Of a DNA stretch of 64,000 bases, positions 1 to 7,831 are shown in pieces. The translations under genes and the position numbers were made by a program. Numbering within the stretch: the first letter of the stretch is position 1; every line of letters begins with the position of its first letter. The DNA lies in contig NZ_JABSSX010000004.1 of assembly GCF_013280495.1 (NCBI RefSeq), positions 1-64,000 on the forward strand, given 5' to 3'. The DNA comes from Brevibacterium permense. Lineage in GTDB: Bacteria > Actinomycetota > Actinomycetes > Actinomycetales > Brevibacteriaceae. The notes below the pieces were generated by a model, which was not told the origin of the DNA, made no database searches, and saw only the letters and a program-made list of their open reading frames with translations.

Positions 1-42
1 GACGAAGAACGCGTCGAGGTGGTCGAAAGGCACTGGTCGCAT
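1..42 (-). CDS. 5' end of an unidentified gene (partial)
   Basis: Only the first 14 codons lie in the window, reading MRPVPFDHLDAFFV on the minus strand before running off the left edge. The ATG is preceded by a clear AGAAGGAG ribosome binding site about six bases upstream, which is why I call a real gene. Fourteen residues are not enough to name a family. The gene is codirectional with the SDR that follows at higher coordinates. Confidence 0.6.
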   Translation of the reverse strand, partial: MRPVPFDHLDAFFV

Positions 43-130
43 GATGGGCTCCTTCTCAAGTGCTGTCCCGACCCGACCGTGCTGGTCAGGCCGGGTGTTG
101 CACTAGAAGATAGAAACCGCCTCAAGCGAA

Positions 131-187
131 GTATCCGATAGCGACCTAGATTCGGGACCAGATGTCCGACGGCGACCGAGATTCGGG
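131..187 (+). repeat. Two tandem copies of a 31-nt-period repeat
   Basis: Two copies of a 26-nt unit start at 131 and 162, a period of 31. The shared core is TCCGA-N2-GCGACC followed by GATTCGGG. The same family, also with period 31, recurs at 42977-43068 between two convergent genes. Here it lies just downstream of the stop codon of the minus-strand SDR. Its function is unknown; at the second site it forms a hairpin. Confidence 0.7.
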
Positions 188-235
188 TTGCTGGCGACCG
201 GCAACAGACGTTCAGCCGCAGGCTCAACCTCAGTT

Positions 236-1054
236 TCAGGCGCTGCCGCCGGCGGTGACGACTCCCCCATCGGCGGTGAGCACCTGCGCGGTGATCCAGT
301 CGGCGTCCTCCGACGCCAGATAGGCGACGGCACCGGCAATGTCCTCAGGAGTGCCGAGGCGCTTGACCGGGTAAGCGGAGGCGACCTCCTCTTCCCTGCC
401 TTCGTAGAGCGCGGTGGCGAACTTCGTCTTGACCACGGCCGGAGCGACGGCATTGACGCGGATGTCGGGACCGAGCTCGACGGCGAGGGTCTTTGTCAGG
501 TGCGAGACGGCCGCCTTCGAGATTCCGTAGAAGCCGATGCCCTCGCTCGGCACCTGCCCGGCCACCGAGGAGATCGCCACCACCCGTCCCCTGTTCTCGC
601 GGAAATTCAGGCCATTACGATGGACCGCGTCCTGCACCCAGGCCAGCGTGCCGAGGACGTTGACGTCGAAGATCTTCCGCGCGGCATCGAGTTCCATGTC
701 GACGAGCGGGCCGTAGACCGGGTTGATTCCAGCGTTGGCCACGAGCACATCGAGGCGACCGAACTTCTCAGCGATCGTGTCGAACACCTCTGCCCTGTGA
801 GCCGGGTCGTCGGCCTTGCCGGCGATGGCAAGCGCCGTTCCTTCGGGGAACTCGGCGACCGCCTCGCCCAGCGCTTCGGGCTTGCGCGCGGTGAGGACGA
901 CGGTGGCGCCCTCCGCGTTGAGCCGCCGAGCGATTCCGAGTCCGATTCCACGGCTGGCACCGGTGATGACGGCAACCTGTCCTTCGAAACGGCGACCGGA
1001 TTTCGGTGCCGCCGAGGTGGCTGCCGACTGAGTGGCTGAGGTGCTGTCTGACAT
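236..1054 (-). CDS. SDR family NAD(P)-dependent oxidoreductase
   Basis: Classical short-chain dehydrogenase/reductase of about 272 residues. The nucleotide-binding motif TGASRGIG lies near residue 33, followed by the NAG motif of strand beta-4, a catalytic serine in AISSVAG and a YGISKAA (YxxxK) motif. The C-terminus contains a PEDIA segment followed by DGG, typical of FabG-like enzymes. The substrate cannot be read from sequence; a 3-oxoacyl or sugar/alcohol dehydrogenase are both possible. I place the start at 1054 (MSDSTS) because a GGAG sits eight bases upstream; an in-frame ATG at 1090 would add 12 residues. The residues before the dehydrogenase fold are Ser/Thr/Ala-rich and probably disordered. 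Confidence 0.85.
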   Translation of the reverse strand: MSDSTSATQSAATSAAPKSGRRFEGQVAVITGASRGIGLGIARRLNAEGATVVLTARKPEALGEAVAEFPEGTALAIAGKADDPAHRAEVFDTIAEKFGRLDVLVANAGINPVYGPLVDMELDAARKIFDVNVLGTLAWVQDAVHRNGLNFRENRGRVVAISSVAGQVPSEGIGFYGISKAAVSHLTKTLAVELGPDIRVNAVAPAVVKTKFATALYEGREEEVASAYPVKRLGTPEDIAGAVAYLASEDADWITAQVLTADGGVVTAGGSA

Positions 1055-1306
1055 AGAAGAACTCCAGTGTTCGTGCTCTGACATGGTCATTCGGCGCTGA
1101 CCTGGTGAATCACCCTGAAGCGAGCGTTCGTTCAGCGATCAGTTCTCATCGTAGGCATAGCCGTTCGAAGATGACAAGGACTACTTCATCAGGCGGAACA
1201 TATCACCGCGAAAGGCCGGCACAATCGCCCCGCAGACCGGAGGCGTTCCACCCACAGGCCGGTCGCGATCGACCTGCGCTCGACCGGGCTGAACGAGAAT
1301 GGACTC

Positions 1307-2605
1307 ATGAATCATCTCGAGTTCCATCTCAACCTCGGCTCGGCCGACCAGTTCCCGCTCGCCCGGGAAGCGATCTTCTCCTGGATGCTGCAGGATCTCG
1401 CCGGCGTCGTCGTCCACCCGGCTCGCCGAGTGGCCGAAGGCCAGATCGTCAGCCTGGGACTCAACCCCGTTTGGCCGGCCTCGCCGAGGCGGCTGCGCGG
1501 TCGCGATCTGCTCGTGCCCGTGGGTTCGTGCGTCGTGACCCGGGTGATCGATGAGGCAGATCGCGCCGGATTCACCTATCGCACCCTGCCGGGTCATCTC
1601 GAGGACGGAGAGGAGACCTTCCTCGTCTCCATCGGCGCTGACGGCCGCCTCGGCGTGACCATCAGCGCCGATTCCGTCCCAGCACATCCCCTCCTCCGTG
1701 TGGGCGCTCCGGTGGCAGCGGCGGCCCAGGAGTTGATGGCCAGGCGCTATGCCGAAGGGCTGAAACGGCAGCTCCACACCGCCGGCAGCAGACGTCACGG
1801 CTGCGCCCTCGCCTCGGCCTCGGCACTGCTCGGTCGCGAGCTGAGCTTCACAGAGACCCTGGCCGGCGGTCAGCACGCACTGACCGTGGCAGTCCGGGAC
1901 GGAGACGCGGAGCTCGTCGTACGCAAGTTTCCCACCGGCCACGACGCAGCGATCCGGGAGTCCGCGGTGCTCGATCGGCTGGCCCCGCTCGGCGATCTCG
2001 TCCCCCGCCCCATCGCTCACAGCGCCGACACCAACGCCCCGGTCATCGTCACGACCCGCGTGCCGGGGACCTGTCCGGATCCGGCCACGCCGCTGACCAC
2101 CATCGCTCGCGAGATGGCCGCGGCATTGGTGCGCATCCACGAACTCGACGGCGCCGGTCTGCCTCAGACTCCGCAGTCCCCGCCGTCAGGAGACTCTGCC
2201 ATCGCGGTTCGCGCCCAAAAGGAGTGGGCGAACCTCGACCGCGACAAAGAGGTCCTCACGCACACGGATTTCTGGGCAGGCAATGCCTTGTGGGCCGACG
2301 GGCGCCTGACCGGAGTCGTCGACTGGTCGGGCGCGAGCCGCGGACCTCGCGGAGTAGACCTCGCCTGGTGCCGTCAGGATCTCGTGCTGCTCGGCTCCGC
2401 CGAGGCGGCCGCCGTCTTTCTCGACGAGTACGAACGACTCCTCGGCCGCCGCATCCATGACATCCGCGCATGGGACGTCCAAGCAGCGGCACGTGCCCAT
2501 GATCGCGTCGAGACCTGGCTGCCGAACTACCACGGGATCGGCCTCACCGACATCACCGCCGAGGATCTCCGCCACCGCCTCGACACGTGGAACGCCCAGC
2601 TCTGA
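1307..2605 (+). CDS. DUF1990 domain fused to a phosphotransferase (APH-like) domain
   Basis: 432-residue two-domain protein. Residues 1-165 match DUF1990: the conserved stretch GFTYRTLPGHLEDGEE is present, followed by a region of short strands and a closing ARRYAEGL. Residues about 170-432 look like an aminoglycoside/choline-kinase type phosphotransferase: the catalytic-loop pattern HTDFWAGN (HxDxxxxN) and a metal-binding VVDW follow at the usual spacing. The kinase half lacks an obvious glycine-rich loop, so activity is uncertain, and the substrate is unknown. DUF1990 proteins are usually stand-alone, so this fusion is noteworthy. No strong ribosome binding site is visible; the start gives a full DUF1990 domain. 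It runs divergently from the SDR. Confidence 0.75.
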   Translation: MNHLEFHLNLGSADQFPLAREAIFSWMLQDLAGVVVHPARRVAEGQIVSLGLNPVWPASPRRLRGRDLLVPVGSCVVTRVIDEADRAGFTYRTLPGHLEDGEETFLVSIGADGRLGVTISADSVPAHPLLRVGAPVAAAAQELMARRYAEGLKRQLHTAGSRRHGCALASASALLGRELSFTETLAGGQHALTVAVRDGDAELVVRKFPTGHDAAIRESAVLDRLAPLGDLVPRPIAHSADTNAPVIVTTRVPGTCPDPATPLTTIAREMAAALVRIHELDGAGLPQTPQSPPSGDSAIAVRAQKEWANLDRDKEVLTHTDFWAGNALWADGRLTGVVDWSGASRGPRGVDLAWCRQDLVLLGSAEAAAVFLDEYERLLGRRIHDIRAWDVQAAARAHDRVETWLPNYHGIGLTDITAEDLRHRLDTWNAQL

Positions 2606-2731
2606 CCACGCCCGTCAGTCGCCCGCGTCCCCAGTCGAGCCGAACGGCGACAGCGCCCGTCGGCCATGCGTCTAGCAGCAAGCCCATACCTCTGAAGTCA
2701 TGAATGCATGTACATTATTGACTGATTCGAT

Positions 2732-2752
2732 ATATGGTGGGATGGACCATAT
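2732..2752. promoter_or_regulatory. Operator-like palindrome upstream of the acyl-CoA operon
   Basis: Perfect 7-bp arms ATATGGT and ACCATAT separated by 7 bp, in an AT-rich stretch about 115 bp before the CoA-transferase start. A TTGACT at 2718-2723 could be a -35 element. The symmetry and placement suggest a repressor site; no regulator gene is adjacent, so the regulator is unknown. Confidence 0.45.
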
Positions 2753-2866
2753 GCGCACCCTGCGTGCTCGAGACAGCGTGCTCAAAACAGGGTGCGCGAG
2801 CAGGGAGTGCCGAGTTCGACAGCACACAGCAGCGCCGCCAGCCCGACGAGAGGAAGACATTCGAGG

Positions 2867-4102
2867 ATGAAGCAGTCGACCACTTCTGAGCACGACGACA
2901 GCGGCTCCGGACGCGATCACAATCGGTCATCTGCCCACGACCGCCTCGAAGAGTTCCTCCCCCGCGCCGGCTCGGGTCCCCTGTCGGGACAGATCGTCGT
3001 CGACTTCTCCCGCGTGCTGGCCGGACCGTACTCGACGATGATGCTCGCCGACCTCGGCGCCACCGTCATCAAGGTCGAAGGCCCCAAAGGCGATGACACC
3101 CGCCACTGGGCACCACCGGTGCGCGACGAGGATGCCACCTACTATCTGTCGATCAATCGCAACAAATACGACATCGTCCTCGACTTCACCGACCCCGATG
3201 ATCTCGCCACCGCGCAGAAGCTCGCGGCCGAAGCCGATATCGTCGTCGAGAACTTCAAACCGGGCGGGCTGGCGAAGTACGAGCTCGACTACGACAGCGT
3301 CTCTGCTGCCAACCCGACGGTCATCTATGCTTCGGTGACCGGCTTCGGGCCGCAGAACCCACTGCCCGGATACGACCTCCTCATGCAGGCGCTGTCCGGT
3401 TTCATGTCTGTCACCGGCAGCCCCGACGGCTCGCCGTACCGCGCCGGCGTCGCCGTCTTCGACGTCATGACCGGTCTGCACACCACGATCGGCGTCCTCG
3501 CCGCGATCCAGCACCGCACGCTCACCGGCGACGGCCAGCTCGTCGAAACCAACCTCATGTCCTCGGCGATGTCCGGCCTGGCCAACCAGTCCGGTGCCTA
3601 CGCGGCCGCAGGAGTGAATCCGACGCGGATGGGCAACGCCCACCCGAGCCTCTACCCCTACCAGCCGATGGCCGCGAAGTCCGGTGAGATCATCATCGCC
3701 GCGGCCAATGACGGCCAGTTCCGGATCCTCGCCGAGGTGGTCGGCCGCCCCGATTGGTGCGACGACGAACGATTCGCCCAGGCGAAGAACCGCAACGCCA
3801 ACCGCGATGCCCTGGAGCCCGAACTTCTCGAGGCTCTCCAGGCTCACACCGCGCAAGTTTGGTTCGACAAGCTCTCGGCTGCTGGCCTGCCCTGCGCCCC
3901 GATCAACACGATCGCCGAAGGCGTCGAACATGCCAAGAGCCTCGGCTTGGAACCGGTCGTGGACACCGGCACGGGCGAACGCGTCATCCCGACGGTCCGC
4001 AACCCGATCACCCTGTCGAAGTCGCAGGTCTCCTACGACCTCGCTCCCCCAGAACTCGGAGCCGACTCCGCTCAGGTCCGCGCCTGGCTCGACAGCCTCT
4101 GA
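2867..4102 (+). CDS. CaiB/BaiF family (class III) CoA-transferase
   Basis: Transfers CoA between acyl groups. About 411 residues, the usual length for the family. Family features seen: VVDFSRVLAGPY near the N-terminus, LGATVIKVEGPKGDD, a long central YASVTGFG-x-GYDLLMQA segment and a late PCAPINTIAE motif. The catalytic aspartate would be the conserved Asp of the VFDVMTGLH segment. I choose ATG 2867 because GAGAGGAAG lies about ten bases upstream; translation upstream of it is low-complexity. First gene of a three-gene operon with acyl-CoA dehydrogenase and SDR, so it probably activates a carboxylic acid to its CoA ester for oxidation. The acid is not identifiable. Confidence 0.9.
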   Translation: MKQSTTSEHDDSGSGRDHNRSSAHDRLEEFLPRAGSGPLSGQIVVDFSRVLAGPYSTMMLADLGATVIKVEGPKGDDTRHWAPPVRDEDATYYLSINRNKYDIVLDFTDPDDLATAQKLAAEADIVVENFKPGGLAKYELDYDSVSAANPTVIYASVTGFGPQNPLPGYDLLMQALSGFMSVTGSPDGSPYRAGVAVFDVMTGLHTTIGVLAAIQHRTLTGDGQLVETNLMSSAMSGLANQSGAYAAAGVNPTRMGNAHPSLYPYQPMAAKSGEIIIAAANDGQFRILAEVVGRPDWCDDERFAQAKNRNANRDALEPELLEALQAHTAQVWFDKLSAAGLPCAPINTIAEGVEHAKSLGLEPVVDTGTGERVIPTVRNPITLSKSQVSYDLAPPELGADSAQVRAWLDSL

Positions 4103-4133
4103 ACCGACCACCACAGACGAAGGAGATCCGACA

Positions 4134-5297
4134 ATGGACAACTCAGAACTCGACGACATCCTCACTGCCGTCCGAGAATTCGTCCGCGAGAAGGTCGTCC
4201 CCCTCGAGACCCAAGTCGAGGACGAGGACGCCTTCCCAGACGGCATCGTCAAGGAATCCGCCGAAATGGGACTCTTCGGCTGGGCCCTGCCCGAAGAATA
4301 CGGCGGTCTCGGCCTCAATGCCGAACAGGACGCACTCCTGGCCATGGAGCTCGGCTACACCACCCCGTCGTTCCGGTCCCTGTTCGGCACGAACAACGGC
4401 ATCGCCGGACAGGTGCTCGTCAACTACGGCACCGCTGACCAGAAGTCCGAATGGCTGCCCCGCCTGGCCTCCGGCGAGGTCGTTGCGTCCTTTGCGCTGA
4501 CCGAATCCGAGGCCGGCTCCGACCCCTCGGGCCTGCGGACGAAGGCCGAACGCGTTGGCGATGACTACGTCATCAACGGCTCCAAGCGGTTCATCACCAA
4601 CGCCGAGGCATCCGATGTCCTCATGGTCTTCGCCCGCACCGACCCGAACGCCACCGGCTCGAAGGGCATCTCCGTCTTCCTCGTGCCTACGAAGTCCGAA
4701 GGCGTGACCGTCGGCCCACACGATCACAAGATGGGTCAGGCCGGCGCCTGGACCTCCGAGATCTTCTTCGACGACGTGCGCGTGCCTGCCGCCAACCTCG
4801 TCGGCGGTGAGGAGGAGAAGGGCTTCTACGCGGCCATGGCCTCACTCAACAAGGGACGCCTGCACATCGCCGCGATCTGCGTCGGACAGTCGATCCGCAT
4901 CCTCGACGAATCGGTCCGCTTCGCCGCCGACGCGAAACAGGGCGGAGAGCCGATCGCCCGGTTCCAGCTCGTCCAGGCGATGCTCGCCGATATCTACACC
5001 GACGTCGCCGCCGCCAAGGCCCTCGTCCTCTCGGCCGCACAGCGCTGGGACGCCGAGACCGACCGCAAGCTCGGCCCCTCCTCGGCGAAGCTCTTCGCCT
5101 CCGAAGCACTCGCCCGCATCGCCGACAAGGGCGTGCAGATCCAGGGCGGCATGGGCTACATGCGCGAGTCCGCGGTCGAACGCTTCTACCGCCACGCACG
5201 CCTCTTCCGCATCTACGAAGGCACCTCCGAGGTCCAGCGCGTCGTCGTCGCCAAGCAGCTGCTGAGTGGCGCACACAAACCGCAGTTCAACCTCTGA
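4134..5297 (+). CDS. Acyl-CoA dehydrogenase
   Basis: FAD-dependent acyl-CoA dehydrogenase of 387 residues, normal for the family. It contains the N-terminal helical domain, the middle beta-domain with FALTESEAGSDPSG and ITNAEASDVLMVFA, and a C-terminal helical domain with the IQGGMGYMRE and RIYEGTSEVQ signatures. The start at 4134 follows AAGGAG at about nine bases; reading frame upstream overlaps the CoA-transferase and is not coding. It begins 31 bp after the CoA-transferase stop. It should introduce the alpha,beta double bond into the acyl-CoA produced by the upstream enzyme, passing electrons to ETF. No intact ETF gene is in the window. Confidence 0.92.
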   Translation: MDNSELDDILTAVREFVREKVVPLETQVEDEDAFPDGIVKESAEMGLFGWALPEEYGGLGLNAEQDALLAMELGYTTPSFRSLFGTNNGIAGQVLVNYGTADQKSEWLPRLASGEVVASFALTESEAGSDPSGLRTKAERVGDDYVINGSKRFITNAEASDVLMVFARTDPNATGSKGISVFLVPTKSEGVTVGPHDHKMGQAGAWTSEIFFDDVRVPAANLVGGEEEKGFYAAMASLNKGRLHIAAICVGQSIRILDESVRFAADAKQGGEPIARFQLVQAMLADIYTDVAAAKALVLSAAQRWDAETDRKLGPSSAKLFASEALARIADKGVQIQGGMGYMRESAVERFYRHARLFRIYEGTSEVQRVVVAKQLLSGAHKPQFNL

Positions 5298-5327
5298 GAA
5301 CAACCGAGCACGCACGAAAGGCATCCC

Positions 5328-6137
5328 ATGACTGAATCCACAACCGCGAACTCCGGCATCACCGCCACCGAAACCGGCGGAGTCACCGCCATCCCCGGCC
5401 TCCTGAGCGGCAAGGTCGCCGTCGTCACCGGCGGCGGACAGGGCCTCGGCCTGGCGATGGCGCGCAGCCTCGTCGACTCCGGCGCAAAGGTCGTTCTCGC
5501 CGATATGAATGAGGAGAGTCTGCAGGCTGCTGTGGCCGAACTCGGCGGAGACGGAGTCGCCATGGGCGCGGTGTGCAACGTGTCCGACCTCGAGGCCGTC
5601 GAAAAACTCGCCGAAGCGGCCACGACCGCATTCGGCGGTATCGACATCTGGGTCAACAACGCCGGCATCACCCGCGATGCGACGATCCGGAAGATGACCG
5701 AGCAGCAGTTCGACGACGTCATCTCCGTGCACCTGCGCGGCACATGGAACGGGCTCAAGGTCGCCACCGCGCTCATGCGCGAGCAGGACCGCGGCGGCTC
5801 GATCATCAACGTGTCCTCGATCAGCGGCAAGGTCGGCAACCCCGGACAGTCGAACTACTCCGCAGCGAAGGCGGGCATCGTCGGCATGACGAAGGCCGTG
5901 GCCAAGGAGGTCGCGTTCAAGGACATACGCATCAACGCCATCCAGCCCGGCTTCATCAACACCGCCATGACCGCGGCCATGCCGCAGCACGCGATCGAAT
6001 CGAAGCTCGCCGACATCCCGCTCGGTCGTCCCGGCGAACCCGAAGAGGTCGCCTCCGTGGTGCTGTTCCTCGCCTCCGGACTGTCGAGCTACCTCACCGG
6101 CACCGTCACCGAGATCTCCGGCGGTCGCCATATCTGA
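5328..6137 (+). CDS. SDR family oxidoreductase, FabG-like
   Basis: 269-residue short-chain dehydrogenase. Motifs: TGGGQGLG cofactor loop near residue 35, LADMN acidic end of beta-2 suggesting NAD preference, NNAG at beta-4, catalytic NVSSISG and YSAAKAG. The C-terminal segment RPGEPEEVA leads into the SGG-type end. Start ATG follows GAAAGG at about eight bases and begins 30 bp after the dehydrogenase. In context it probably oxidises the 3-hydroxyacyl intermediate formed in the same pathway, although no enoyl-CoA hydratase is in the operon. Last gene before a strong bidirectional terminator. Confidence 0.9.
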   Translation: MTESTTANSGITATETGGVTAIPGLLSGKVAVVTGGGQGLGLAMARSLVDSGAKVVLADMNEESLQAAVAELGGDGVAMGAVCNVSDLEAVEKLAEAATTAFGGIDIWVNNAGITRDATIRKMTEQQFDDVISVHLRGTWNGLKVATALMREQDRGGSIINVSSISGKVGNPGQSNYSAAKAGIVGMTKAVAKEVAFKDIRINAIQPGFINTAMTAAMPQHAIESKLADIPLGRPGEPEEVASVVLFLASGLSSYLTGTVTEISGGRHI

Positions 6138-6161
6138 TCGAATTCGCCCTCTGACCAGGGA

Positions 6162-6276
6162 GAACCTCGCCGAGACGGCCCGACGTTCCTGGCGCACCTT
6201 TGCCGAGGCGGGGCGACGTCTGCGTCGAACCTCGCCGAGGCGGCCAGACGTTCCTGTCGCACCTTTGCCGAGACGG
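6162..6276 (+). repeat. Two tandem copies of a ~50-nt intergenic unit
   Basis: Segments 6162-6211 and 6227-6276 are about 90 percent identical by eye, with period 65. Each starts GAACCTCGCCGAG and ends with a CGCCGAG(G/A)CGG motif. It sits between the SDR stop and the terminator. Non-coding, no known family recognised. It contains two exact copies of the abundant decamer GCCGAGGCGG. Confidence 0.7.
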
Positions 6277-6290
6277 ATCACCCGATCACC

Positions 6291-6341
6291 GAATGACAAC
6301 GGCCCGACGTCCCCGCGGGGGACGTCGGGCCGTTGTCATTC
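6291..6341. terminator. Bidirectional terminator, 24-bp perfect stem
   Basis: Arms 6291-6314 and 6318-6341 are perfectly complementary with a 3-nt loop. It lies between the plus-strand SDR and the minus-strand acyltransferase, so it can stop transcription in both directions. There is no long T tract. The length and perfection of the stem are unusual for a simple terminator. Confidence 0.8.
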
Positions 6342-6402
6342 CGTATCTCCGCGTCCGACGCGGCAACGTTTCAGCCAGACGGTCGGGCCGCCTCGGCGAG
6401 GA

Positions 6403-7716
6403 TCAGGTCTTGGCGGATCGCCGACCGGGCAGGCGGACGACGCCGAAGGCGACCATGCCGATGAGCGGCAGCAGCGGCCAGATCCAGGTGACGCCGTGGC
6501 CGTCGACCATTCCGGTGTCGGCCAGGATGGACAGGCCCGCGCAGATGCTCGCCGAGGCGGCGATCGGCATCCACATGGGAGGGGCGGGACGGTCGTCGGG
6601 GGACGGTGTTTCGAACCGGCCGAAGATCGCCACGAGCACTCCGGTGATCGCCAGCAGAACCAGTGCCCACAGCGGACGGGTGAGCCACCAGATTCCGGTC
6701 AGAGGAGTCGGCAGCAGGGCATCGGCGTCGAGGCCGATGAGTACGTTGGCCAGGGCCGTCAGTGCGGTCAGATGCCAGAGGAACCAGGTCATGATGCGCT
6801 GGTTGACGAGCACCGTGAGGAACCACAGTCCGGGGCTGCGCAGCAGTTTCGCCAGTGGGCGCTGGAGCATGAGCACGATTCCGGCCTGAGCCATACCGAG
6901 GAAGGCCATGGTCACACGGGTCGGGGCGGAATTCGAGATCGTGTCGGTGCCTGCGGTGATCATCGACACCGGATAAGGGCCGAAGCCGACGAGGAGCCCG
7001 AGCCCGGCGGCGCCGATGACGAAGAGCAGCAGGCAGCGTCTGATGCTGGAGAGTCGGCCGTCGAGCCAGGCATAGCCGAACTGATGGAAGCTCGCCCAGA
7101 CGAGCAGGTAGTTCGGATAGCCGGCGAGCGTGCTCTCGGTGACAATGCTGATGAGGTCGATGATGCCGGCCAAGCCGATGCCGGCGATGATCGACCACCA
7201 GCCCCATCGCTCCCACAGGATCAGGCACGGCGGCGCGACGATGACGACGAGCAGATACGCGGCGAGGAACCAGGTCGGCACGAGTGCCATCTGGGAGGCC
7301 AGCTGGACGGAGGCGGGTTCGGCGCCGGCGGCCAGGGCGATGACGCAGGTGGCCAGCCAGACGAGCAGCAGCGGGATGAGTGGAAGCCCGAGGCGGCGCA
7401 GGCGCGCCCGCAGCCATTCGGCATAGCCGGTCTGCCGACGCCTGACCGAACGCCAGGACAGCGCGTTGGAGTAGCCGCCGACGAGGAAGAAGATCGGCAT
7501 CACCTGGAACACCCAGGTCAGAGGGTGCGTCCACCTGGCCTGGTCGAGCAGTCCGTGAGGTTCGATGCCGTCGGTGGCGCTGACGGCGATGATCGTCCAG
7601 TGGCCGAGCACGACGACGGTGATCGCGGCAGCGCGCAGGAAGTCGACCTCGCGGCTGCGAGAGTCCGGGGTCGCCTCATCGACCTTGCGGGCCTGGGCCA
7701 GAAACGAGCGGGGCAT
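6403..7716 (-). CDS. Acyltransferase family 3 membrane protein
   Basis: About 437 residues, with roughly ten hydrophobic helices. The N-terminal EVDFLRAAAITVVVLGHW matches the start of Acyl_transf_3 (OafA/WecH-like) domains, where the histidine is catalytic; MPIFFLVGGYSNA is the second family motif. Such enzymes move acyl groups on to sugars or lipids at the membrane. The start at 7716 (MPRSFLA) is chosen because AAGGAC lies about ten bases upstream; an upstream in-frame start at 7803 would add a Pro/Arg-rich stretch. Substrate unknown. It ends beside the 24-bp hairpin and begins 115 bp after the amidohydrolase stop. Confidence 0.85.
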   Translation of the reverse strand: MPRSFLAQARKVDEATPDSRSREVDFLRAAAITVVVLGHWTIIAVSATDGIEPHGLLDQARWTHPLTWVFQVMPIFFLVGGYSNALSWRSVRRRQTGYAEWLRARLRRLGLPLIPLLLVWLATCVIALAAGAEPASVQLASQMALVPTWFLAAYLLVVIVAPPCLILWERWGWWSIIAGIGLAGIIDLISIVTESTLAGYPNYLLVWASFHQFGYAWLDGRLSSIRRCLLLFVIGAAGLGLLVGFGPYPVSMITAGTDTISNSAPTRVTMAFLGMAQAGIVLMLQRPLAKLLRSPGLWFLTVLVNQRIMTWFLWHLTALTALANVLIGLDADALLPTPLTGIWWLTRPLWALVLLAITGVLVAIFGRFETPSPDDRPAPPMWMPIAASASICAGLSILADTGMVDGHGVTWIWPLLPLIGMVAFGVVRLPGRRSAKT

Positions 7717-7831
7717 GCGGGGACGTCCTTGTCGGTTGGTCGAGGAAGCAGTTGGTCGAGGGAGCGGTCGGTCGAGGGGGCGGGCAGTGCTGGCCCCGCC
7801 CATCGCCGAGGCGGTCGTCCACCTCGGCGAT

